From an uncultured Caulobacter sp. (GTDB taxonomy: Bacteria > Pseudomonadota > Alphaproteobacteria > Caulobacterales > Caulobacteraceae), in NCBI GenBank assembly GCA_937991555.1, contig CALKHU010000060.1:1-6198 (forward strand): 6,198 nt of DNA. Direction: 5' to 3'. Positions 1 to 5,132 of this stretch are shown here, piece after piece. The position numbers and the translations under genes were made by a program. The notes under the pieces are model-generated. The model ran no database searches and had not been told where the DNA came from. It saw only the letters and a program-made list of their open reading frames with translations. The stretch's first letter is position 1; every line of letters begins with the position of its first letter.

Positions 1-655
1 CGTCCTGGCCTGCAACACCGCCTCGGCGATCGCGCTGCGACGGCTGCAGCAGACCTGGCTGCCGGGCTATCGGCGCGAGACCGGCCGACCGCTGAACGTG
101 CTGGGCATCATCGTGCCGACCATCGAGGCCGCCACCGGGCTGCCCTGGGAGCACGAGGCCGACCGCCGCGGCGAGCAGGTGCAGAAGGTCGACGTGCTCG
201 GCGTCTTTTCCACCCCCGGCACCGCCGGCAGCCGGGTGTTCGAGATCGAGATCGACAAGCGCAAGCAGGACCTGGCGGTCTTTTCCGAGCCCTGCCCCAA
301 CCTCGCCCGGCTGATCGAGCAGAACGCGCCGCGCGAGGTGCTGGCGGCGGAGATCGCCGGCCATGTCGACGCGCTGGAGCGGCGCATCGGCCGCCATCCG
401 GACCGCGCGGTGCTCGGCTGCACCCACTACGAGATCGTCGCCGACCTGTTTCGGGACGCGCTGCCGCCCGGGACGCCGCTGATCCATCAGCCCGACTCCA
501 CGGCCGAGGCGCTGGCGCGGTACTTCGCCCGCCATCCCGAGTACGCCGTCGGCTCCGACGGCCGGCGCATGTTTCTCACCACCGGCGCGCCAGGGGAGCA
601 GAACGCCCTGGTCGCCGCCTTCTGGGGCGCCCCGCTGCGCTTCGAGGCGGCGTGA
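1..655 (+). CDS. murI: Glutamate racemase, 5' end outside window (partial)
   Basis: Converts L-glutamate to D-glutamate in the cytoplasm for the peptidoglycan stem peptide, without a cofactor. The gene enters from the left edge; the first whole codon is at base 2 and 217 residues are visible before the TGA at 653-655. Both catalytic cysteines of the family are present: LACNTAS at the very start (Cys codon 11-13) and LGCTHYE (Cys codon 419-421). The family-typical VLGIIVPTIEAA and GVFSTPGTAGS stretches lie between them. Racemases of this family are usually about 260-285 residues, so some 45-65 residues are missing, including the expected N-terminal DSGxGG-type motif with the other acid/base residues. 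The segment after the first Cys and the LIHQPDSTAEAL end differ somewhat from the textbook enterobacterial enzyme, so a related Asp/Glu racemase is a minor alternative. The GTG at 98 is an internal codon, not the start. Confidence 0.88.
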   Translation, partial: VLACNTASAIALRRLQQTWLPGYRRETGRPLNVLGIIVPTIEAATGLPWEHEADRRGEQVQKVDVLGVFSTPGTAGSRVFEIEIDKRKQDLAVFSEPCPNLARLIEQNAPREVLAAEIAGHVDALERRIGRHPDRAVLGCTHYEIVADLFRDALPPGTPLIHQPDSTAEALARYFARHPEYAVGSDGRRMFLTTGAPGEQNALVAAFWGAPLRFEAA

Positions 656-674
656 GACTCCGGCGTTCTCCCGG

Positions 675-694
675 GCTTGATCGATCAATCAAGC
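675..694. repeat. Short inverted repeat between murI and the SRPBCC gene
   Basis: GCTTGAT (675-681) and ATCAAGC (688-694) are perfect inverted arms around a 6-base centre. Within them, TGATCGATCA (678-687) is itself a perfect 10-base palindrome. It lies 19 bases after the murI stop and about 40 bases before the next ATG. No T-run follows, so it is not a standard intrinsic terminator. It could be a weak mRNA hairpin or a protein-binding site; I cannot tell which. Confidence 0.45.
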
Positions 695-721
695 GGTGGT
701 TCCCTGCCCGTCTGGACAGGC

Positions 722-727
722 GGGAGG
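722..727 (+). promoter_or_regulatory. Ribosome binding site that fixes the SRPBCC gene start
   Basis: GGGAGG lies 8 bases before the ATG at 736. It favours that ATG over the in-frame GTG at 652, which overlaps the murI stop as GTGA but has no comparable purine-rich element. The protein from the ATG begins directly with a signal-peptide-like stretch. Confidence 0.7.
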
Positions 728-735
728 CCCTGATC

Positions 736-1269
736 ATGCAGTCCCTCATCGCGGCCGTTGCGGCCGCCGCCCTGCTGCTGGGCGCCGGCGCGGCGTCGGC
801 GGAGGTGAAGTCGACCTGGGAGGACGGGCTGCGGACCGAGAACCGCGTCGTCATCGCCGCGTCGCCGGACAAGGTCTACCTCGCCCTCGGCGAGATCGGC
901 CGCTGGTGGAACGGCGAGCACAGCTACTCGGGCGACGCGAAGAACATGACCATCGTCCTCGCGCCCGGCGGCTGCTTTTGCGAGGCCCTGCCGGGGGGCG
1001 GGGTGAAGCACGGCGAGGTGATCCTCGCCTGGCCCGGGACCACCCTTCGCATCCAGGGCGGTTTCGGACCGCTGCAGGACGAGGGCGCCAGCGGCGCGCT
1101 GACGTTCAACCTCAAGGCCGTCGACGGCGGGACCGAGGTGATCCAGACCTACGCGATCGGCGGGCTCCGGCCGGAGATGGTCAAGGCCGGGCCGATCTTC
1201 GACCGCGTGTTCGGAGAGCAGCTGACGCGCTTCAAGCGTTACGTCGAGACGGGCAGCCCGGCCGGCTAG
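736..1269 (+). CDS. Exported SRPBCC/START-fold (AHSA1-like) protein of unknown ligand
   Basis: A 177-residue protein. Residues 1-22 are a hydrophobic Ala/Leu-rich leader ending in ASA before Glu-Val, which fits a Sec signal peptide cleaved by signal peptidase I, so the mature protein is probably periplasmic. The leader lacks a basic residue near the N-terminus. Starting at the GTG at 652 would add 28 Arg-rich residues and supply the charge, but the good ribosome site favours the ATG. The mature part has the order seen in polyketide-cyclase/AHSA1-like SRPBCC proteins: an opening strand (RTENRVVIAASPDKVYLAL), the helix with RWWNGEHSYSGDAKNM (about 56-71), several strands (GEVILAWPGTTLRIQGGFGPL) and a long C-terminal helix ending RFKRYVETG. 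This fold binds hydrophobic ligands; the ligand is unknown. A CFC pair (Cys80, Cys82) is the only cysteine content. The gene is 80 bases after murI on the same strand, so it may be read through from it or have its own promoter; I found no clear promoter. Confidence 0.8.
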   Translation: MQSLIAAVAAAALLLGAGAASAEVKSTWEDGLRTENRVVIAASPDKVYLALGEIGRWWNGEHSYSGDAKNMTIVLAPGGCFCEALPGGGVKHGEVILAWPGTTLRIQGGFGPLQDEGASGALTFNLKAVDGGTEVIQTYAIGGLRPEMVKAGPIFDRVFGEQLTRFKRYVETGSPAG

Positions 1270-1275
1270 CGAGGG

Positions 1276-1321
1276 TCCGGGAGCCCCGCCGTCAGGGGGG
1301 AGGAGGGGCGGGGCTCCCGGA
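1276..1321 (+). terminator. Long GC-rich hairpin, probable terminator of the SRPBCC gene
   Basis: TCCGGGAGCCCCGCC (1276-1290) and its exact reverse complement (1307-1321) form a 15-base-pair perfect stem around a 16-base purine-rich loop. It begins 6 bases after the TAG stop. No U-tract follows, so it would be a non-canonical terminator or an mRNA 3'-end stabiliser. It works as a structure on either strand. Confidence 0.65.
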
Positions 1322-1324
1322 TCG

Positions 1325-1349
1325 CGCGGCCCGGGGGGCGTGGGCCGCG
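1325..1349 (+). terminator. Second GC-rich hairpin directly behind the first
   Basis: CGCGGCCC (1325-1332) pairs exactly with GGGCCGCG (1342-1349) around a 9-base loop containing six Gs. It starts 4 bases after the first hairpin. Again no T-run follows. The pair together separates the SRPBCC gene from oxyR. Confidence 0.45.
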
Positions 1350-1413
1350 TCTGGTGAAGCAGGAGATAGGCCGGCGCTCGCGACAAATCCAATCGATAGT
1401 TCTTTTCGAACCT

Positions 1414-1428
1414 ATAGACGCGACCTAT
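1414..1428. promoter_or_regulatory. OxyR-type half operator upstream of oxyR
   Basis: ATAG-N7-CTAT is exact here (ATAG 1414-1417, CTAT 1425-1428), which is one half of the established OxyR motif ATAG-N7-CTAT-N7-ATAG-N7-CTAT. At the expected upstream phase the other half is weak (ATCG at 1392-1395, TTTT at 1403-1406). A further ATAG is at 1396-1399, out of the expected phase. The site ends 9 bases before the oxyR start codon, which suggests autoregulation. That part is inference from position and motif. Confidence 0.5.
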
Positions 1429-1431
1429 ATC
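1424..1431 (+). promoter_or_regulatory. Probable -10 element of oxyR, next to the start codon
   Basis: CCTATATC matches 7 of 8 positions of the Caulobacter vegetative -10 form GCTANAWC. It ends 6 bases before the ATG at 1438, so transcription would begin at or within a base or two of the ATG. No Shine-Dalgarno sequence is visible before that ATG, and the -35 region at the usual distance is poor (best TTTTCGA, 1403-1409). This points to a leaderless, possibly activator-assisted mRNA. Confidence 0.45.
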
Positions 1432-1437
1432 GCGTCC

Positions 1438-2331
1438 ATGCTCCCGACCCTGCGCCAGTTGCAGTACCTCAAGCTCCTCTCTGACCACGGCTCGTTCAGC
1501 CGGGCGGCCGAAGCGGCGCATGTGACCCAGCCGACCCTCTCGGCCGGCATCGCCGAGCTGGAGAAGATCCTCGGGACCCCGGTCGTCGACCGTGCGCGCT
1601 CGGGCGTGATCCTCACCGCCGCCGGCGAAGAGGCCGTGCGCCGGGCTCGCGCCATCCTCGACCAGGCCGAGGACCTGGTTCAGGCCGCGCAAGGCGCCGG
1701 TCAGCCGCTTAGCGGACGCTTCCGGCTCGGCGTCATCCCGACCGTCGCGCCCTTCCTGCTGCCGCGCGCCCTGCCGGTGCTCCGCCAGCGCTTCCCCAAG
1801 CTGCGCCTGTTCCTGCGCGAGGACCTGACCCACCGGCTGATCGCGGCGCTGCGGGCCGGCGCGCTGGACGCCGCCCTGATCGCCCTGCCCTACGACATGG
1901 CCGGCCTCGACTGGGCGCATGTGTCGGACGACGAGCTGCTCGCCGCCGCCCCGGACGGCCACCCCATCCTGCAGCACGGCAGGATCGACCCGGCCGACCT
2001 GTCGCCGAAGGACCTGATCCTGCTCGAGGACGGCCACTGCCTGCGCGACCACGCCCTGACCGCCTGCGGCCTCGAACCGCCCAGGGCCAGCGACGAGGAG
2101 ACCTTCGCCGCCACCTCGCTGCCAACTCTGGTGCAGATGGTCGGCTCGGGGCTGGGCGTCTCCTTCCTGCCGGCGATGGCGGTGGAGGCCGGGCTCACCG
2201 AGCACGTGCCGGTCACGGTCCGTCCGCTCGAGGCCGACCACCCCAGCCGCGAGATCGTCGTGGCCTGGCGCGCCGGCTCGACCCGGGCGAACGAGGGCCG
2301 GCTGCTGGCCGAGACGCTGCGCGGCGTCTGA
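1438..2331 (+). CDS. oxyR: OxyR, LysR-family hydrogen-peroxide sensor
   Basis: A cytoplasmic DNA-binding regulator of peroxide defence. The protein has 297 residues, close to the roughly 300-residue family norm. Residues 1-62 are the LysR winged helix-turn-helix (GSFSRAAEAAHVTQPTLS at 18-35), followed by the linker helix and the periplasmic-binding-protein-like sensor domain (about 90-295). It has only two cysteines, Cys201 in LLEDGHCLRD and Cys210. Their 9-residue spacing and surrounding sequence match E. coli Cys199 and Cys208, which form the activating disulphide. The Thr in VIPTVAPFLLP (Thr102) and the His before Cys201 also match the peroxide pocket. The start at 1438 is chosen because OxyR proteins begin with LPTLRQLQYL-like sequence; the upstream in-frame GTG at 1354 would add 28 residues overlapping the operator and promoter. 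No catalase or peroxiredoxin gene is adjacent, so its targets other than itself are not visible here. Confidence 0.93.
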   Translation: MLPTLRQLQYLKLLSDHGSFSRAAEAAHVTQPTLSAGIAELEKILGTPVVDRARSGVILTAAGEEAVRRARAILDQAEDLVQAAQGAGQPLSGRFRLGVIPTVAPFLLPRALPVLRQRFPKLRLFLREDLTHRLIAALRAGALDAALIALPYDMAGLDWAHVSDDELLAAAPDGHPILQHGRIDPADLSPKDLILLEDGHCLRDHALTACGLEPPRASDEETFAATSLPTLVQMVGSGLGVSFLPAMAVEAGLTEHVPVTVRPLEADHPSREIVVAWRAGSTRANEGRLLAETLRGV

Positions 2332-2373
2332 TCCGCAGGCGCGCTCCGCCGGGGACCCCGTACCGGGACTCGC

Positions 2374-2423
2374 GCCAATCAATTCGATATATCGCACTTG
2401 ACACCCGGCCAATCCGATATATC
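2374..2423. repeat. Direct repeat GCCAATC / CGATATATC in the padR upstream region
   Basis: GCCAATC followed by CGATATATC occurs twice. In the copy at 2408-2423 the two parts are joined. In the copy at 2374-2393 they are separated by AATT. The repeat unit therefore carries more than the palindrome alone, which suggests a duplicated regulatory element. Confidence 0.6.
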
Positions 2424-2442
2424 TGTAATATCGATATATCGA
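2385..2442. promoter_or_regulatory. Three CGATATATCG palindromes, probable operator of the PadR repressor
   Basis: CGATATATCG is present perfectly at 2385-2394, with one mismatch at 2415-2424, and perfectly at 2432-2441, where the palindrome extends to 12 bases (2431-2442). An overlapping ATATCGATAT palindrome lies at 2428-2437. Centre spacings are 30 and 17 bases. The three copies lie upstream of the -35, on the -10, and in the leader just before the ribosome site, as expected for autorepression. PadR-family regulators commonly repress their own gene. That this particular protein binds here is inference from position and symmetry. Confidence 0.7.
2398..2423 (+). promoter_or_regulatory. padR promoter, Caulobacter type
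   Basis: TTGACAC (2398-2404) is a near-perfect -35. After 11 bases comes GATATATC (2416-2423), which matches 7 of 8 positions of the GCTANAWC -10. The short spacing fits the 10-14 base spacer described for Caulobacter vegetative promoters, not the 17 bases of E. coli. The start of transcription would fall near 2430, giving a leader of about 28 bases. The -10 is inside the middle operator copy. Confidence 0.65.
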
Positions 2443-2448
2443 GAAAGG
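2441..2448 (+). promoter_or_regulatory. padR ribosome binding site
   Basis: GAGAAAGG lies 9 bases before the ATG at 2458. Its first bases are shared with the third operator palindrome (2431-2442), so a repressor bound there would also sit at the leader end of the gene. Confidence 0.55.
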
Positions 2449-2457
2449 CTCTAATTC

Positions 2458-3015
2458 ATGCACCGACATTTCGGATTCCACCACGACAGCCACCATCGCT
2501 GGGGCCGCCACGGCTTCGGCGGCCATCATCACCACAGGCGCGGCGGGCGCGGCCGGATGGGCCGCTTCTTCGACCATGGCGATCTCAAGCTGGTCATCCT
2601 GCGGCTGATCGCCGACGAACCCCGCCACGGCTACGAACTGATCAAGCAGATCGAGGAGCAGGCCGGCGGCGCCTACTCCCCTTCGCCCGGCGTGGTCTAT
2701 CCGACCCTCACCTGGCTCGAGGAAATGGGCTTCGTCACGGCCGCGGACGCCGCCGGCGGGCGCAAGCTCTACACGGTCACGGCCGAGGGCGAGGCGCACC
2801 TGCGCGCCAACGAGGCGCAGGCCGCCGGCATCTTCCAGCGCATGGCGGAGGCGGCCGCCGCGAGCGCCGCCTTCTCCCCGCAGATCCTGCGCGCCCGCGA
2901 GAACCTGCGCACCGCGCTCAAGCTCAAGCTGACCGGCGGGCCGCTGGACAAGGAGCAGATCGCCGCCATCTGCGACGCGCTCGACGCCGCCGCGGCGGCG
3001 GTCGAGCGCGCCTGA
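2458..3015 (+). CDS. PadR-family repressor with His-rich N-terminus (YqjI-like)
   Basis: A 185-residue cytoplasmic DNA-binding regulator. Residues 1-26 hold 11 histidines, including HHHH at 23-26, followed by a Gly/Arg-rich linker (27-36). The PadR winged helix-turn-helix spans about 40-112: FFDHGDLKLVILRLIADEPRHGYELI, the recognition part PSPGVVYPTLTWLEE (76-89), and the wing GGRKLYTVTAEG (100-111). The C-terminal part is helical and Ala-rich, as in PadR dimerisation regions. The architecture and the RFFDHGDLKLVIL and SPGVVYPTL sequences closely resemble E. coli YqjI, a nickel-responsive repressor whose metal-binding N-terminus precedes the same domain. Metal sensing here is inference from that. 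The tail has no cysteine (only Cys172 in the whole protein), unlike my memory of the Cys-containing YqjI tail. No yqjH-type siderophore reductase is adjacent. The gene has its own promoter and operators and ends 9 bases from the convergent peptidase gene. Confidence 0.85.
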   Translation: MHRHFGFHHDSHHRWGRHGFGGHHHHRRGGRGRMGRFFDHGDLKLVILRLIADEPRHGYELIKQIEEQAGGAYSPSPGVVYPTLTWLEEMGFVTAADAAGGRKLYTVTAEGEAHLRANEAQAAGIFQRMAEAAAASAAFSPQILRARENLRTALKLKLTGGPLDKEQIAAICDALDAAAAAVERA

Positions 3016-3024
3016 CGCGCGTCG

Positions 3025-5127
3025 TCAGTCGATCAGCTGCTGGCTCAGGTAGGTGAACTCGAGCGCCAGCCGCGTCGCCGTCTCGTCGAGGTTGGCGGCG
3101 GCCGAGTGACCGCCGTCGATATTCTCGTAGTAGAGATAATCGTAGCCCAGGTCCTTCAGGCGCGCGGCGGCCTTGCGGGCGTGGGCCGGATGGACCCGGT
3201 CGTCCTTGGTCGAAGTCTCCAGGAAGACCTTCGGATACGGCTTGCCGGCCTTCAGGTTGGAATAGGGATCGTAGGCGGCGATCCAGGCCCGCTCCTCAGG
3301 CTTGGCCGGGTCGCCGTACTCGCCGACCCAGGACGCGCCGGCGCCGATGCGGGTGTAGTTCAGCATGTCGAACAGCGGCACCTGGATGACGACGGCGTTG
3401 TACAGCTCCGGCCGCTGGGTCAGGGCGACGCCCATCAGCAGGCCGCCGTTGCTGCCGCCCATGACGCCCAGGCGGCGCGGGCTGGTGATCTTGCGCGCGA
3501 TCAGGTCCTCGGACACCGCGAAGAAGTCGTCATAGACCTTCTGGCGATTGGCCTTCAGCCCGGCCTGGTGCCAGGCGGGACCGTACTCGCCGCCGCCGCG
3601 GATGTTGGCCACGACATAGACGCCGCCGCGCTCCAGCCACAGCTTGCCGACCGTCGCCGAGTAGCCCGGCGTCATCGAGCTCTGGAAGCCGCCGTACGCG
3701 TAGAGCAGGGTCGGGGCCTGGCCGTCGTACTTCAGGTCCTTCGGGCGCACGACGAAATAGGGAACCTTCGTGCCGTCCTTCGAGGTGGCGAAGAACTGCT
3801 CGACCACATGGGTCGAGGCGTCGAACCGCTCGGGCGAGGCCTTGATGGTCTCCACCGTCCCGGCCGCCGCGTCGGCCAGCCACAGGGTGCTCGGCGTCAG
3901 GTAGTTGGCGACGGAAACGAAGATCCGGTCGTCGGTCTCGGACGCCGAGCCGATGCCGACCGAGGCGTTGGCCGGCAGGTCCAGCGCCCGGCTGGTCCAG
4001 CCGCCGCCGGCCGCCGGCGTGAACACGAGCGCCTTGCCCTTGACGTCCTCGTACAGGGCCACGACCACCTTGTTGCGGGTGATGTTCAGGCCCTCGATCG
4101 ACTGGCGGGCGGTCGGGCGCAGCACCAGCGTGGCCTTGGCCGCGGCCGCGTCGGCCTTCACGGCCGCGAGGTCGAGCGAGACGAGGTCGCCCTGCTTCAG
4201 GCCCTGGGCGGCCCAGTCCTCCTCGAGCGTCATCAGCATCCGGCCCTGGACCAGGCCCTGGATGCTGCTCTTCAGCGGAAACGGCAGCTTCGCCGGCCCC
4301 TTGTCGGTCAGCAGGTAGGTCTCGGCCTCGAAGAAGCTGACCGCCCGGTTGACCAGCACGGCCTGCACCTTGCCGTCGGCGTCGCGCAGCACATAGGGCG
4401 AGGCCGAGACGTCGTCGACCGTCCCGCGGAACACCTCGACCGCCGCCGACAGCGGCGTTCCACGCGTCCAGCGCTTGACGATGTAGGGATAGCTCGACTT
4501 GGTCATCGAACCCTGCCCCCAGTCGCGGGCGATCAGCAGGGTGTCCTTGTCGAGCCAGCTGACGTTCTGCTTGCCCTCGGGCGTCTCGAAGCCGCCGGAG
4601 ACGAAGGTCTTCGTCACCGTGTCGAACTCGCGGTAGACGACCGCGTCCTTGCCCCCGTCCGACAGGGAGACCAGGCAGTAGCGATCCTCGGGCGGCAGGC
4701 AGCTGGCGCCCTTGTAGACCCAGTTCTTGCCCTCGGCCTTCGCCAGGGCGTCGATGTCGAGAACCGTTTCCCAGACCGGCTCGGCCGTGCGGTAGCTGTC
4801 CAGCGTCGTCTTGCGCCAGACCCCGCGCACATGGACGGCGTCCTGCCAGAAGTTGCTCAGCTTTCCGTCGCCGGAGAACCCGACCACCGGAATGCGGTCC
4901 CTGGCCTGCAGGATGGTCAGCGCATCTCCCCGCAGCGTCGCGTAGCGGGCGTCGCCCTGCAGCAGCGGCAGGGACCGCGCATTCTCGGCCCGGGCGAAGG
5001 CCATGGCCCGATCACCTTCGATCTCCTCCATCCAGGTGTAGGGATCGTCGGGGGTCGGCGCGGGGACGGCGGCGGTGGCGGTCAGGGCGGTGAGACTCAT
5101 GGCGGCGGCCAGCAGGAGAACTCGCAT
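3025..5127 (-). CDS. Exported prolyl oligopeptidase family (S9) serine peptidase
   Basis: A 700-residue enzyme that likely cleaves short peptides after proline. Residues 1-19 form a signal peptide (Met-Arg, hydrophobic Leu/Ala core, ATA before Ala20), so it is probably periplasmic. The N-terminal segment PDDPYTWMEEIEG (26-38) is typical of S9A, followed by the beta-propeller (about 70-400) and the alpha/beta hydrolase (about 430-700). Visible catalytic features are Ser559 in GGSNGG (codon 3451-3453), the DDR motif at 642-644 and His674 in DGGHS. Tyr478 and Phe481 in YAYGGF, and Trp600/Tyr604 in SWVGEYG, correspond to pig POP residues Tyr473, Phe476, Trp595 and Tyr599, which line the oxyanion and proline pocket, so the prolyl specificity machinery looks intact. 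The only two cysteines, Cys143 and Cys151, could form a disulphide. The ATG at 5127 is 2 bases after the upstream gene's TGA. A TTG at 5133 would add two residues and is less likely. Confidence 0.93.
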   Translation of the reverse strand: MRVLLLAAAMSLTALTATAAVPAPTPDDPYTWMEEIEGDRAMAFARAENARSLPLLQGDARYATLRGDALTILQARDRIPVVGFSGDGKLSNFWQDAVHVRGVWRKTTLDSYRTAEPVWETVLDIDALAKAEGKNWVYKGASCLPPEDRYCLVSLSDGGKDAVVYREFDTVTKTFVSGGFETPEGKQNVSWLDKDTLLIARDWGQGSMTKSSYPYIVKRWTRGTPLSAAVEVFRGTVDDVSASPYVLRDADGKVQAVLVNRAVSFFEAETYLLTDKGPAKLPFPLKSSIQGLVQGRMLMTLEEDWAAQGLKQGDLVSLDLAAVKADAAAAKATLVLRPTARQSIEGLNITRNKVVVALYEDVKGKALVFTPAAGGGWTSRALDLPANASVGIGSASETDDRIFVSVANYLTPSTLWLADAAAGTVETIKASPERFDASTHVVEQFFATSKDGTKVPYFVVRPKDLKYDGQAPTLLYAYGGFQSSMTPGYSATVGKLWLERGGVYVVANIRGGGEYGPAWHQAGLKANRQKVYDDFFAVSEDLIARKITSPRRLGVMGGSNGGLLMGVALTQRPELYNAVVIQVPLFDMLNYTRIGAGASWVGEYGDPAKPEERAWIAAYDPYSNLKAGKPYPKVFLETSTKDDRVHPAHARKAAARLKDLGYDYLYYENIDGGHSAAANLDETATRLALEFTYLSQQLID

Positions 5128-5132
5128 ACTCA
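5125..5132 (-). promoter_or_regulatory. Stop-start junction of the two S9 genes, likely translational coupling
   Basis: Read on the - strand, the upstream gene's TGA (5132-5130) is followed by GT and the ATG (5127-5125). The only Shine-Dalgarno-like bases are a weak GGA in the last codons of the upstream gene. With no independent promoter space, ribosome reinitiation is the simplest way to translate the distal gene. Confidence 0.65.

Noticed and set aside
652..735. GTG at 652 overlapping the murI stop as the start of the SRPBCC gene
   Set aside because: The GTGA overlap is attractive and would add basic residues before the leader. The ATG at 736 has a well-placed GGGAGG and gives a normal-length signal peptide, so I prefer the ATG.
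1354..1437. In-frame GTG at 1354 as the oxyR start
   Set aside because: It would add 28 residues not found in OxyR proteins and would put coding sequence over the operator and -10. It has no clear ribosome site.
2332..2373. Possible oxyR terminator hairpins (for example CCCG-TAC-CGGG at 2357-2367)
   Set aside because: Stems are only 4 base pairs with no T-run. They are too weak to call in GC-rich DNA.
656..2478. GANTC (CcrM-type) methylation sites at 656-660, 2367-2371 and 2474-2478
   Set aside because: Two lie between genes, but GANTC also occurs inside genes here. There is no evidence of cell-cycle control from so few sites.
685..2799. A 704-codon open frame on the - strand opposite the SRPBCC, oxyR and padR genes
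   Set aside because: It is antisense to three convincingly identified genes, has low-complexity Arg/Gly/Ala/Asp composition and no recognisable domain. Long antisense open frames are expected at this GC content.
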